Assembly (NCBI RefSeq): GCF_027497995.1
Contig: NZ_JAODBT010000001.1
Span: 248,001 to 312,000 of the forward strand
Length of the DNA: 64,000 bases
DNA from: Stenotrophomonas sp. Iso1
Lineage (GTDB): Bacteria; Pseudomonadota; Gammaproteobacteria; Xanthomonadales; Xanthomonadaceae
Direction: 5' to 3'
Made by a program: the position numbers and the translations under genes. How positions within the stretch are numbered: the first letter of the stretch is position 1; every line of letters begins with the position of its first letter. Under the pieces are notes generated by a model, which had not been told where the DNA came from, did no database searches, and worked only from the letters and a program-made list of their open reading frames with translations. Below are positions 9,736-18,373 of this stretch, in pieces.

Positions 9736-10185
9736 ATGTACACGCGCATCCTGATCGCCACCGACGGTTCCGATCTCTCGGCCAAGGGCCTGCAGAAGGG
9801 GCTGGAGCTGGCAGCCCAGCTTGGCGCGCATGTCGACATCGTCACTGTGTCCGAGCCGTGGGCGGTGGGCATGTATGACGCCATGGGCTGGAGCGCCGGC
9901 TACGAAGCCAGCCCGGAGTACCAGAAGGACCGCGAGGCGGCCGCACAGAAGATCCTGCAGCCGGCCGCCGAGGCCGCGCGTGCCGCGGGCGTGAGCCAGG
10001 TGCTCACGCATCACGTACTGGACCGCTACGCCGCCGACGGCATCATCGATACCGCCACCACCTGTGGCAGCGACCTGGTGGTAATGACCTCGCATGGCCG
10101 CCGTGGCGTGACTCGCGTGCTGTTGGGCAGCCAGACCGCTGAAGTGCTGGCCCGCAGCATCGTACCGGTGCTGGTGATCCGCTGA
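9736..10185 (+). CDS. Universal stress protein (UspA family)
   Basis: A 149-residue cytoplasmic protein. It opens with YTRILIATDGSDLSAKGL, the ATP-binding first strand of UspA-type proteins, and ends with SHGRRGVTRVLLGSQTAEVL, the glycine-rich nucleotide loop (GxxG...GS). Such proteins bind ATP and support survival under starvation or oxidative stress; the direct partner is unknown. The ATG at 9736 has a strong TAGGAGA ribosome site 6 bp upstream, which excludes the upstream in-frame ATG at 9694. It stands alone, with a long inverted repeat before it and REP-like palindromes after it. Confidence 0.92.
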   Translation: MYTRILIATDGSDLSAKGLQKGLELAAQLGAHVDIVTVSEPWAVGMYDAMGWSAGYEASPEYQKDREAAAQKILQPAAEAARAAGVSQVLTHHVLDRYAADGIIDTATTCGSDLVVMTSHGRRGVTRVLLGSQTAEVLARSIVPVLVIR

Positions 10186-10506
10186 GGCGGGAGGTTCCGG
10201 CTCTGCTTGAGCCCTTCTCCCGAGTACGGGGGAAGGGTTGAGAGGCCCTCGGAATCCGTTTAAATGGGTGAACCGCAGGCGAGCCGAATGTACGCACGCC
10301 AGGTTCCCAGAAACATCGAAAGCGCGCCCTCATCCGCCCCTTCGGGGCACCTTCTCCCGCGTGCGGGAGAAGGGGTGCGTCTGGGCCTCTTCAGCGCTGC
10401 CGAGCTTGTCGCAGCACCACTCACTCGTCGCACCCTTCGCCCTCGGCGCAAGAGAAGGGGCGCGAAGCATCAGCAGTCATCGCGAAGCATCACCCGCCAT
10501 GAAGCA
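10186..10506. other. Gene-free spacer with REP-like palindromes
   Basis: A 321-bp stretch between the convergent usp and DUF2782 genes. It contains an imperfect palindrome at 10212-10237 and a full element B at 10327-10375. Short open frames cross it but none has a ribosome site or recognisable protein, so no gene is called. Confidence 0.7.
10327..10375. repeat. REP-like element B (double hairpin)
   Basis: A small GCCCC/GGGGC hairpin (10336-10348) is followed by a perfect 11-bp stem CCTTCTCCCGC / GCGGGAGAAGG (10350-10373). The same two-hairpin unit occurs inverted at 46819-46867 and direct at 50368-50415. Confidence 0.7.
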
Positions 10507-10788
10507 TCACCAGCTGTAAAGCTTCCAATACACGGGCTTGGTGCCGTCGTTGTCGCTGTCCATGCGGCCGTCGCCATCGCGGTCGTACATGTAGAACGGG
10601 GCGCCGCGAGCCGGGGTCACCTTGACCATGCGCAGCTGGCCGCCGACACGGAATTCCTCGATGGTGTCGCCGTTGTCCATTGCCTTGCGGGTGACATCGG
10701 CGCCCCTGACATCTACCGGCGCTGCACCGTCACCGGTGGTGGCGCAGCCGGCCAGGGCCAGCAACGGAATAAGCAGCAACTGCTTCAT
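10507..10788 (-). CDS. Small DUF2782 lipoprotein
   Basis: A 93-residue protein with a lipoprotein signal: MKQLLLIPLLALAGC, lipid-acceptor C15. The mature part has ADVTRKAMDNGDTIEEFRVG and MVKVTPARGAPFYMYDRDGD, which match the DUF2782 family found next to polA in many gammaproteobacteria. The function is unknown. It is divergent from polA across 78 bp; a CATAAT -10-like sequence on its strand (revcomp of 10819-10824) and AAGGAAAA before the ATG give it its own expression signals. Confidence 0.85.
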   Translation of the reverse strand: MKQLLLIPLLALAGCATTGDGAAPVDVRGADVTRKAMDNGDTIEEFRVGGQLRMVKVTPARGAPFYMYDRDGDGRMDSDNDGTKPVYWKLYSW

Positions 10789-10854
10789 GGCGGTTTTCCT
10801 TGTATCGACGTGGGTTTGATTATGCCTGTGCAGGTAGGCCGGCGGCCCGCCGCG

Positions 10855-10860
10855 TAGAAT
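10855..10860 (+). promoter_or_regulatory. -10 element TAGAAT for leaderless polA mRNA
   Basis: TAGAAT ends 6 nt before the polA ATG at 10867, and no ribosome site fits between. Confidence 0.55.
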
Positions 10861-10866
10861 CGGCGC

Positions 10867-13635
10867 ATGAGCAGATTAGTCCTGATTGACGGTTCCAGTT
10901 ACCTGTACCGCGCATTCCATGCGCTCCCGCCGCTGACCAATGCCGCTGGCGAGCCAACCGGTGCGTTGTTCGGCGTGGTCAACATGCTGCGCGCCACGTT
11001 GAAGGAAAAGCCCGAGTACGTCGCCTTTGTGGTCGATGCGCCGGGCAAGACCTTCCGTGATGACCTGTACGCCGAGTACAAGGCCAACCGTCCGCCGATG
11101 CCCGATGATCTGCGCTCGCAGGTGCAGCCGATGTGCGACATCGTCCACGCATTGGGCATCGATATCCTGCGTGTGGACGGCGTGGAAGCCGACGACGTGA
11201 TCGGCACGCTGGCGCTTGCCGCCGCCGCCGATGGGCTGGAAGTGACCATCTCCACCGGCGACAAGGATTTCGCCCAGCTGGTGCGTCCCGGCGTGGTCCT
11301 GGTCAATACGATGACCGGCAGCCGCACCGATTCCGATGCCGCCGTGATCGACAAGTTCGGCGTGCGCGCCGACCAGATCGTCGATTACCTGGCGCTGATG
11401 GGCGACACCGTGGACAACGTACCCGGGGTGGACAAGTGCGGCCCCAAGACTGCGGCCAAATGGCTGGCCGAATACAACGACCTGGATGGCGTCATCGCCT
11501 CCGCGCCGGCCATGAAAGGCAAGATCGGCGAGAACCTGCGCGCCGCCCTGCCGCGTCTGCCGCTCAACCGCGAATTGGTCACTATCCGCACCGACGTGGC
11601 GTTGGACCAGGGCCCGCGCGATCTGCAGCTCCGTGAGCAGGACGCTGACGCCCTGCGTGGCCTGTACGCCCGCTATGGTTTCACCCAGGCGCTGCGTGAG
11701 CTGGGCGGCGGCGCAGCGCCGACAACGGTGGATGACAGCAAGATCAGCCTGCGCGGTACCGCTGCCGGCTATGCCAAGGCTGCCGACAGCGCGCCCGCCG
11801 TCGAGACCGACCCGGCCCTGGCGGCCAAGGGCGAGTACGAAACCGTGCTCACCGACGAACAACTGCAGGCCTGGGTAAAGCGCCTGCACGACGCCGACGA
11901 ATTCGCCTTCGATACCGAAACCGATGCGCTGGATGCCATGCGCGCCAACCTGGTCGGCGTGAGTTTGTCGGTCGAACCGGGCAAGGCTGCCTATATTCCG
12001 GTGGGCCACAATTATCCGGGCGCACCGGCACAGCTGCCGATGGCGCAGGTGCTGGACGCGCTGAAGCCACTGCTGGAAAACGTCGACAAAAAGAAACTCG
12101 GTCAACACGGCAAGTACGACATCCATGTGCTGCGCCGCCACGGCATCGACGTGCGTGGTTATCACGACGACACCATGCTTGAGAGCTTCGTGCTCAACTC
12201 CACCGCCACTCGCCATGACATGGATTCACTGGCGCAGCGCTACCTGGGCTACACCACGACCAAGTTCGAGGAAGTGGCCGGCAAGGGTGTCAAGCAGATT
12301 TCGTTCTCGCAGGTGGGCATCGACGAGGCGAGTGCTTACGCTGCCGAGGACGCCGACATTACCCTGCGCCTGCATCGCGTGTTGTCCGCGCAGCTGGCGG
12401 CGGAGCCGTCGCTGGAAAAGGTGTATCGCGAGATCGAAATGCCGCTGGTGCCGGTGTTGGCGCGTATCGAAGCCAATGGCGTGTCCATCGACAGTGTCGA
12501 GCTGAGGCGGCAGAGCGGCGATCTATCCGCGCGCATGCTCGCCGCGCAGCAGAAGGCCACCGAAATGGCCGGCCACACCTTCAACCTGGATTCGCCCAAA
12601 CAGCTGCAAGCGGTGTTGTTCGACGAACTCGGCCTGCCGGCATTGGTGAAGACACCCAAGGGCCAGCCCAGTACCAACGAAGAAGCGCTGGAGGCCATTG
12701 CCGAGCAGCACGAGCTGCCGCGCGTGATCCTGGAATACCGCGGCCTGGCCAAGCTGCGCAGCACCTACACCGACAAGCTGCCGGAGATGGTCAACCCGGA
12801 CACCGGCCGTGTGCACACCAGCTATCACCAGTCCGGTGCCGCTACCGGGCGGTTGTCCTCGTCCGATCCCAACCTGCAGAACATTCCGATCCGCACCGAG
12901 GATGGTCGCCGCATCCGCAAGGCCTTCGTGGCACCGCCGGGGCGCAGGCTGATGGCCTGCGACTACTCGCAGATCGAACTGCGGATCATGGCGCATATGT
13001 CAGAAGACCCGGGCCTGATCAGCGCCTTCGAGCAGGGCGCCGACGTGCACCGTGCCACTGCGGCGGAGGTGTTCGGGCGCACGCTGGAAGAAGTGACGCC
13101 GAACGAGCGCCGCGCTGCGAAGGCGATCAACTTCGGCCTGATGTACGGCATGAGCGCGTTTGGCCTGGCCAAGAACTTGGGCATCGACCGTGGTCAGGCG
13201 CAGGACTATGTGGCGCTGTATTTCAGCCGTTACCCGGCCGTGCGCGATTTCATGGAACGCATGCGCGTTCAGGCACGTGAAAACGGCTATGTGGAAACGC
13301 TGTTTGGCCGCCGCCTGTATCTGAACGACATTCACGCGCGTAACCAGGGCCTGCGTGCAGGCGCCGAGCGCGCGGCGATCAATGCGCCGATGCAGGGCAC
13401 GGCGGCCGACATCATCAAGCGTGCAATGGTCAGCGTGGATGGCTGGCTGGCTGGACACGCCGAGCAGGCGAAAATGATCCTGCAGGTGCACGATGAATTG
13501 GTGTTTGAAGCCGATGCGGACTTCATCGACACGCTGCGTGGGGAGGTGGAGTCGCGCATGGCCGCTGCGGCGACCCTGCGTGTCCCCTTGGTGGTGGATA
13601 CAGGCGTGGGTGAAAATTGGGACCAAGCGCACTGA
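10867..13635 (+). CDS. polA: DNA polymerase I
   Basis: A 922-residue polymerase for Okazaki-fragment maturation and repair. The N-terminal 5'-3' exonuclease has VDGVEADDVIGTLA, STGDKDFAQLV and the GDTVDNVPGVDKCGPKTAA helix-hairpin motif. The central 3'-5' exonuclease keeps its catalytic acids in EFAFDTETDALD and YAAEDADIT, so proofreading should be active. The polymerase domain has motif A MACDYSQIELRIMAH, motif B RRAAKAINFGLMYGMSAFG and motif C LQVHDELVFE. Length fits the family (~930). The start lies 6 nt after a TAGAAT box. An sX13-like RNA lies downstream. Confidence 0.98.
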   Translation: MSRLVLIDGSSYLYRAFHALPPLTNAAGEPTGALFGVVNMLRATLKEKPEYVAFVVDAPGKTFRDDLYAEYKANRPPMPDDLRSQVQPMCDIVHALGIDILRVDGVEADDVIGTLALAAAADGLEVTISTGDKDFAQLVRPGVVLVNTMTGSRTDSDAAVIDKFGVRADQIVDYLALMGDTVDNVPGVDKCGPKTAAKWLAEYNDLDGVIASAPAMKGKIGENLRAALPRLPLNRELVTIRTDVALDQGPRDLQLREQDADALRGLYARYGFTQALRELGGGAAPTTVDDSKISLRGTAAGYAKAADSAPAVETDPALAAKGEYETVLTDEQLQAWVKRLHDADEFAFDTETDALDAMRANLVGVSLSVEPGKAAYIPVGHNYPGAPAQLPMAQVLDALKPLLENVDKKKLGQHGKYDIHVLRRHGIDVRGYHDDTMLESFVLNSTATRHDMDSLAQRYLGYTTTKFEEVAGKGVKQISFSQVGIDEASAYAAEDADITLRLHRVLSAQLAAEPSLEKVYREIEMPLVPVLARIEANGVSIDSVELRRQSGDLSARMLAAQQKATEMAGHTFNLDSPKQLQAVLFDELGLPALVKTPKGQPSTNEEALEAIAEQHELPRVILEYRGLAKLRSTYTDKLPEMVNPDTGRVHTSYHQSGAATGRLSSSDPNLQNIPIRTEDGRRIRKAFVAPPGRRLMACDYSQIELRIMAHMSEDPGLISAFEQGADVHRATAAEVFGRTLEEVTPNERRAAKAINFGLMYGMSAFGLAKNLGIDRGQAQDYVALYFSRYPAVRDFMERMRVQARENGYVETLFGRRLYLNDIHARNQGLRAGAERAAINAPMQGTAADIIKRAMVSVDGWLAGHAEQAKMILQVHDELVFEADADFIDTLRGEVESRMAAAATLRVPLVVDTGVGENWDQAH

Positions 13636-14018
13636 GGAATGTGACCCGATTCACCCTGAATAGGGGTGGTCGCGTATTCATTGCCAGCGATGCTTTGCAG
13701 GGATGAATCCCTCCTTAATTCTTGGGGAAAGCAAGCGGATTCTTCACGAACCATCAATGTTGGGGGTGGTGTTATAGACCCCGACAGGCGCAATACCTGT
13801 CGCGGATCTCTCCCATCCCCTGGAGCAGATCTCGGAGCGGGGATTCCTCCCCAAAGACCCGCTCCCCGGCCCCGTCGACCCCCCCCTGGTCGGCGGGGCT
13901 TTTTATTGGGTCAAATAAAGCCGGCCGGGCCTGCGCGGCTGGTCGCCAAACCGCCGCCCGTCGCGCGGCATTGATGGCGGTTGTTTGAACATGGCCGGGT
14001 GAGTAATGGGAGACACCG
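13636..14018 (+). other. polA-DUF421 spacer carrying the sRNA
   Basis: A 383-bp stretch. 13636-13770 shows nothing certain; 13773-13906 holds the sRNA with its -10 box and terminator; 13907-14018 leads to the next gene, with GGGAG before its ATG. Confidence 0.7.
13783..13906 (+). ncRNA. sX13: sX13-like small RNA
   Basis: An intergenic region of 383 bp downstream of polA folds into four consecutive stems: CGACAGG/CCTGTCG (13782-13802), GATCT..CTCC/GGAG..AGATC (13805-13831, loop CATCCCCT), GGAGCGGG/CCCGCTCC (13834-13865, loop with CCTCCCC), and a 12-bp terminator stem (13869-13899, loop CCCCCCT) followed by TTTTTA. A TATAGA -10-like box lies at 13773-13778. The Xanthomonas sRNA sX13 is about 115 nt, lies downstream of polA, and has C-rich loops that pair with G-rich mRNA sites to control motility and virulence genes. 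Location, size and C-rich loops match; exact ends are inferred. Confidence 0.82.
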
Positions 14019-14501
14019 ATGTCGGACCTGTTCGCCCTGTCGATGCCGTGGTGGGAGTTTGTCCTGCGTGCGGTGATTGTTTACGTGGTGGTGTTGGCGA
14101 TGGTGCGGGTGGCGGGCAAACGCGCGCTGGGCCAGTTCACCGCTTTCGACATGCTGTTGCTGGTGTTGCTGGGCAACGCGGTGCAGAACGCGTTGCTGGG
14201 GAGTGATACGTCACTGGGTGGTGGGCTGTTGCTGGCGGCTACGCTGATTGTGCTGAACTACTTCGTCGGCTGGATCACCACACGCAGCCCCATCATCGAA
14301 CGTGCAATTGAAGGCGAGCCGGTGGTGCTGGCCCGGCACGGCCATGTGCTGCAGAAAGTGCTGCGTCGTGAGTTGGTGAGCAAGGCGGATTTCGCCACGG
14401 CGATGCGCGATGCCGGCAGCGATGATGTGGATGATGTGGAGCTGGCGTTGCTGGAGACCAATGGCCACATCACCGTCATCCTCAAGCGGGATGCGAGGTG
14501 A
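14019..14501 (+). CDS. DUF421 (YetF-like) membrane protein
   Basis: A 160-residue protein with two to three N-terminal membrane helices (about residues 12-30, 42-60, 66-84) followed by a soluble C-terminal domain. VRVAGKRALGQFTAFDMLLLVLLGNAVQ and GEPVVLARHGHVLQKVLRRELVSKADF are hallmarks of DUF421/YetF proteins, whose molecular role is not established. A GGGAG ribosome site precedes the ATG. It stands alone between the sRNA and the convergent hemF gene. Confidence 0.85.
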   Translation: MSDLFALSMPWWEFVLRAVIVYVVVLAMVRVAGKRALGQFTAFDMLLLVLLGNAVQNALLGSDTSLGGGLLLAATLIVLNYFVGWITTRSPIIERAIEGEPVVLARHGHVLQKVLRRELVSKADFATAMRDAGSDDVDDVELALLETNGHITVILKRDAR

Positions 14502-14597
14502 GTGTTGCCGAGTCAGAAGCGCTCCGTCCACACGCCTTCTTCTGCTTTTGCAAAAGGGAAGGAATTGCAGTGAACGGAAAGATGGCATGGCCTGCGT

Positions 14598-14626
14598 CCC
14601 CCTTCCGTGCAGCGAAGGAGAGGGGG
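14598..14626. repeat. Imperfect GC-rich palindrome
   Basis: TCCCCCTTCC is followed after a short loop by GAAGGAGAGGGGG, a loose inverted repeat between the convergent DUF421 and hemF genes. It resembles the REP-like elements elsewhere but is degenerate. Confidence 0.35.
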
Positions 14627-14693
14627 CGCTTGGCAGCAAGGCGAAACGTGTTGCCGCAGGGATCGCGCTTTGCCCCATCACTGACTACAGCGG

Positions 14694-15596
14694 TTACTCC
14701 GTCAACCAGTCGCGGGGGACCAGATAGGCAGCCAGACGCGCTTCATCACTGCCGGTTTCCGGCTGGAACCCGTACTCCCAGCGCACGCGTGGCGGCAGAC
14801 TCATCAGGATGCTTTCGCTGCGGCCACCGCTCTGCAGGCCGAACAGCGTGCCGCGGTCATAGACCAGGTTGAACTCGACGTAGCGGCCGCGCCGGTACAG
14901 CTGGAATTCGCGCTCGCGCTCGCCATATGGCGTGTCTTTGCGGCGCGCTACCAGCGGCAGATAGGCATCCAGGAAGCCATCGCCCACCGCACGCAGGTAA
15001 GCGAAGTCGGTGTCGAAATCGCCATGGAGATCGTCGAAGAACAAACCGCCGACACCGCGCGTTTCGTTGCGGTGCTTGAGGACGAAATAGTCATCGCACC
15101 AGCGCTTGTGTTCGGCGTAGCGGTTGTCGCCAAACGGTGCGCACAAGTCGCGCGCCACATTGTGCCAATGCTGCACATCTTCATCGAAGGGATAGAACGG
15201 GGTGAGGTCGAAACCGCCGCCGAACCAGGCGGCGACTTTTTCGCCGTCACGCTCGGCCTGGAAGTAGCGCACGTTGGCGTGGGTGGTGGGCAGGTAAGGA
15301 TTGCGCGGGTGGAACACCAGCGATACGCCGCAGGCGCGCCACGAGGCACCCGCCAGTTCCGGACGGTTGGCCGAGGCCGAAGGTGGCAGACGGGTGCCGG
15401 CCACGTCGGAGAAACCGATGCCGGCCTGCTCGAACACAGCACCGTCGCGCAGGATGCGGGTGCGGCCACCACCACCCTCGGCACGCTGCCATTGGTCTTC
15501 GATGAAGTGGGCTTGGCCGTCGGCGTGTTCGATGGCGCCGCAGATGCGGTCCTGCAGCCCGGTGAGGTAATCGCGTACGCGGTCGAATTCGTTCAT
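14694..15596 (-). CDS. hemF: Oxygen-dependent coproporphyrinogen-III oxidase
   Basis: A 300-residue cytoplasmic enzyme that uses oxygen to convert coproporphyrinogen III to protoporphyrinogen IX in heme biosynthesis. Hallmarks include [59 protein letters not shown], and [19 protein letters not shown], in the right order. Length matches HemF. On its strand a TAGAGT box lies 6 nt before the ATG, suggesting a leaderless mRNA. The oxygen-dependent form fits an aerobic organism. Confidence 0.98.
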   Translation of the reverse strand: MNEFDRVRDYLTGLQDRICGAIEHADGQAHFIEDQWQRAEGGGGRTRILRDGAVFEQAGIGFSDVAGTRLPPSASANRPELAGASWRACGVSLVFHPRNPYLPTTHANVRYFQAERDGEKVAAWFGGGFDLTPFYPFDEDVQHWHNVARDLCAPFGDNRYAEHKRWCDDYFVLKHRNETRGVGGLFFDDLHGDFDTDFAYLRAVGDGFLDAYLPLVARRKDTPYGEREREFQLYRRGRYVEFNLVYDRGTLFGLQSGGRSESILMSLPPRVRWEYGFQPETGSDEARLAAYLVPRDWLTE

Positions 15597-15602
15597 GCGG
15601 AT

Positions 15603-15608
15603 ACTCTA
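15603..15608 (-). promoter_or_regulatory. -10 element TAGAGT for leaderless hemF mRNA
   Basis: Read on the minus strand, TAGAGT ends 6 nt before the hemF ATG. Confidence 0.5.
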
Positions 15609-15626
15609 GCGCAGGCTTTGCCAGCC

Positions 15627-17237
15627 TTACTTGTGGGTGGATTTGCGGGGGTGGGCGGGCGCCTTCACCGGTGGGGTGTCGGCTGCGTCTCCGGCTTCGA
15701 TTTCGTCAGATGCTCGCTGCAACTGCATGCCCAGGCCCAGCAGCGCCCAGTTGGTGGTGGCATAGACATCGCAGGCCACATGCGTGCGCTTACCATCGCG
15801 GTTGCACAGAGACAGCAGTTTGCCGGGAAGGTCTTCGTCACCGGTGTTTTCATAAACCGAACGCAGGTTCTCGCAACCGGCCCGCACGCCGGCTTGGCAC
15901 AGTTTCAGGTAATACGGCGCGGCGGCTTGCCAGTCGCCGGCCAACGCGTTGCGGTGGCCCATGGCATTGCAGCCGGCCAGTTTGCCGCTGTCGCAGCAGG
16001 CCTGGGCATCACTGCCGATGGGGCAATCCTGCGGCAGCGGTAGTTCCACGTAGACGGTCGGTGCGCTGCAGGTGGCGGCGCCACCGGTGCGCTGGTAGAG
16101 GGCGTAGCGGTTCCATTGGTCAACGCCCAACAGGCCGCCGTTGCGCTGGGGCTTCAGCACGAAATCCCCGCCCTTGTCATGGCGGATATGGACGGCGCCA
16201 TTCTCCAGGCGGGCACGCAACGCGCTGCCCATGCCGATGGAAACCAGGCCCTGGTCGCCGAAGGAGAGTTCGCTCATCAAGCCCATGCTGGCTTGGTAGT
16301 CGCCGCAGGGCAGCGTGGTGGCCGCTACGGTGGCAAGGTCGGCTGCGGGTGCTGCGGCCACCCCTTGGGCGCGGCGGCAGGTGTAGTCGTCGCCACCGGC
16401 CTTGCAGGCCAGCTGCAGCGCTTCGCCTGCTGACGCGTAGTGGCCGGCGTCCCAATGTGTTTCTGCCACCTTGTTGCAGAAGCTGGCGTCGGGATGTGTG
16501 CGGCATAGCTGCAGCAGCTCGCTCAGCGGGGCGCCGGCAAGCGGAACGGCGGCGCCTTCCGTCAGGCCACCCAGCAGGGCCTTGGCCATGGCAATCCCAA
16601 GGGCTTCGCGCGCAGCGACGTCGCAGGCGGCTTCATCGAATTGTGGCGAGGCCGGTTTGCAGACGTCTGGTTCTTCCAGTTCCGGATCGGGTGTTGCCGG
16701 TTGCTGCGCCCGCGCCTGGCTCTGGTACGCGGAGATCAACCGCTCGCAGGCGAACGGCAGGTCTTCGCGGCACCATTGCGCCAGCTGTTGCGTGGATGCA
16801 TTGCCGGCCGAGGTGATGCAGTGATCAATATCTGCACGGCAGCTGCCCGCGGCAGGTGTGGGTGCGGTCGTGCAGCGGGCCGGTGTGTCGAGCACGTAAT
16901 CGGCGAACTTGCTGCCAATGCGCTTGCCGTCGGCGCTGACGGTGTAGTCATCGCTGAAGCCGTTGGACAGATCGGCAACGTGCAGCACCTGCGCTTGCTG
17001 GCGGATCTGGTACCGGACCGGTGGCTGGCCTTCATACGTGCGAATTGCGTGGCTGGGGCTTTCAATGACGAAGCGTGCCGAACCATCGACCTCCGTGTAG
17101 CTGCCGCAGGCCAGTGGTGTTGCAGCCATCGTCGGCAAGGCGATCAATGGCAATAACGCGATGAAGCTGCACAGCACCAAGCGGCCGCGACGGAGGTTGG
17201 AAGCAAGGAAGAACATTGCAGGTACCGGGTAAGTCAT
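15627..17237 (-). CDS. Cysteine-rich secreted protein with duplicated domain
   Basis: A 536-residue exported protein that I do not recognise. The N-terminus has an RRGR stretch, a long hydrophobic core and PTMAA, a standard signal peptide. Two similar domains are visible: one begins PLACGSYTEVD and ends with a cysteine near ARCTT, the other begins LPCGDYQASMG and ends near AATCS. Each is followed by cysteine-spaced helical modules (CRADIDHCITS, CRTHPDASFCNKV, CCDSGKLAGCNAMG, LCQAGVRAGCENL) that look like disulfide-bonded Sel1-type repeats. The protein is probably periplasmic or outer-membrane associated. The ATG at 17237 begins 4 bp after the stop of the membrane-protein gene upstream, suggesting coupling; an ATG at 17216 is the alternative start. 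Confidence 0.65.
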   Translation of the reverse strand: MTYPVPAMFFLASNLRRGRLVLCSFIALLPLIALPTMAATPLACGSYTEVDGSARFVIESPSHAIRTYEGQPPVRYQIRQQAQVLHVADLSNGFSDDYTVSADGKRIGSKFADYVLDTPARCTTAPTPAAGSCRADIDHCITSAGNASTQQLAQWCREDLPFACERLISAYQSQARAQQPATPDPELEEPDVCKPASPQFDEAACDVAAREALGIAMAKALLGGLTEGAAVPLAGAPLSELLQLCRTHPDASFCNKVAETHWDAGHYASAGEALQLACKAGGDDYTCRRAQGVAAAPAADLATVAATTLPCGDYQASMGLMSELSFGDQGLVSIGMGSALRARLENGAVHIRHDKGGDFVLKPQRNGGLLGVDQWNRYALYQRTGGAATCSAPTVYVELPLPQDCPIGSDAQACCDSGKLAGCNAMGHRNALAGDWQAAAPYYLKLCQAGVRAGCENLRSVYENTGDEDLPGKLLSLCNRDGKRTHVACDVYATTNWALLGLGMQLQRASDEIEAGDAADTPPVKAPAHPRKSTHK

Positions 17238-17241
17238 GCGT

Positions 17242-17820
17242 TCAGTGGAACAGGGCGCGGACGTCGGGCCGCTGCAGCTTGATCACCAACCAGCCATGCA
17301 GGCCGGCGAAGGCGATAGCGGTGATGGCGCCGGTAAATAGCGACATCCACAAACCGCTGTTGAGTTGTGCGCGCAGCTCCATGCCCTCTGCCGACTGCAG
17401 AAATTCGGCCGGGAACATGCTCCGCATGCTGTCGAACAGGGAATGGATAAATGGCAGGCTGGCGAAGTTGAGCAGTGCCACCAGCACCAGGAACACGATA
17501 AAGCCAAGACGGCCCCATTCGCGCCGTTTGAACATGGCCCAGGACACGAGAAAGAAGGCTATCGACACCCCCAGCATCAGCGCGGTAAGCGACAACGCAT
17601 GCCGCCCGATCCATTGGAATGCCTCGGGTAACGGCAGGCCCTGGCTCTGCATGACGTCGAGCATGTCGAGGCGACTCAGTGCGAGGACCAACACCAGTTG
17701 GATCAAACCCCAGAGGATGGCCAGCGCCGCCATTACCATCGACAGTTTTGCGGTGACGTCGACAAAGGTTTCGGCCGATGAGCGTTTTGTGTTTGCGGGC
17801 GGAAGTTCAGGTGCTTTCAC
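17242..17820 (-). CDS. Four-helix membrane protein of unknown function
   Basis: A 192-residue integral membrane protein with four strongly hydrophobic segments (about residues 24-48, 76-98, 104-124 and 156-180) and charged ends. No known motif is recognised. The stop lies 4 bp before the start of the cysteine-rich secreted protein, so the two are translated from one message and may act together at the envelope. It lies downstream of the NUDIX gene on the same strand. Confidence 0.65.
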   Translation of the reverse strand: MKAPELPPANTKRSSAETFVDVTAKLSMVMAALAILWGLIQLVLVLALSRLDMLDVMQSQGLPLPEAFQWIGRHALSLTALMLGVSIAFFLVSWAMFKRREWGRLGFIVFLVLVALLNFASLPFIHSLFDSMRSMFPAEFLQSAEGMELRAQLNSGLWMSLFTGAITAIAFAGLHGWLVIKLQRPDVRALFH

Positions 17821-17860
17821 GGAGAGGGCGCTGCGACAAGTGCGCGCACTATCGCCGGAT

Positions 17861-18229
17861 TCAGTCCGCTTTCCCAGTCTTGACCACGACGGCGCATGCT
17901 GCCGGCAGCGTGTGCTGTGCGCTGAGCGGGGCCAGCTTCACGCCGTGCGGTGGCTCCAGCGAAATCCACGCCAGCTCGGCAATCTCAGCCTGCACGCGCG
18001 CGGTGCCGCTGGCCTGCACCAGAAACGACTCGCCCTGCACGCGGCGGCCGGGTTCGTTGACGGCGACATCCTCGAAGATGCCCAGCGGCACTGCGCTGGT
18101 TGGGTCCATCACGATGCCAAGTTCTTCGTGCAGTTCACGGGCCAGTGTCTGCAGCGCATCTTCGCCCGGTTCGCGCTTGCCACCGGGCTGGATGAAGGTG
18201 TCCGAGCCATGCTTGCGCACCACCAGCAC
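17861..18229 (-). CDS. NUDIX hydrolase, N-terminus apparently frameshifted
   Basis: The open frame from GTG at 18229 gives 122 residues with an intact NUDIX box, GGKREPGE...ARELHEELGI, which binds Mg and hydrolyses nucleoside-diphosphate-linked compounds; the substrate is unknown. The first beta strand of the fold lies upstream of this GTG in the same frame (TRPLRIVTAVILDAQQ), but no start codon exists there. In another frame an ATG at 18291 begins MPTAHAP. Adding one base to the C5 run (G5 at 18271-18275 on the plus strand) would join the two as MPTAHAPLRIVTAVIL, an ideal NUDIX start. Either the gene has a one-base deletion or the sequence has an error there. Confidence 0.75.
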   Translation of the reverse strand: MLVVRKHGSDTFIQPGGKREPGEDALQTLARELHEELGIVMDPTSAVPLGIFEDVAVNEPGRRVQGESFLVQASGTARVQAEIAELAWISLEPPHGVKLAPLSAQHTLPAACAVVVKTGKAD

Positions 18230-18330
18230 GCGTTGCTGTGCGTCGAGGATGACGGCGGTGACGATGCGGAGGGGGCGTGTGCGGTCGGCATGCGTGGCTC
18301 TTGAGGATGTCTTCCGTGCATGACAGCAAA

Positions 18331-18362
18331 ACAGGAAGGGCGCCTCGCGGCGCCCTTCCTGT
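18331..18362 (-). terminator. Intrinsic terminator after the S9 peptidase gene
   Basis: A perfect 14-bp stem (ACAGGAAGGGCGCC / GGCGCCCTTCCTGT) with a 4-nt loop lies 12 bp after the peptidase stop. On the minus strand it is followed by TTTT. Confidence 0.85.
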
Positions 18363-18373
18363 TTGCGTCGTGC

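Noticed and set aside
10876..12216. A 446-codon minus-strand open frame inside polA
   Set aside because: Antisense to conserved polymerase and exonuclease domains; no ribosome site or recognisable motif.
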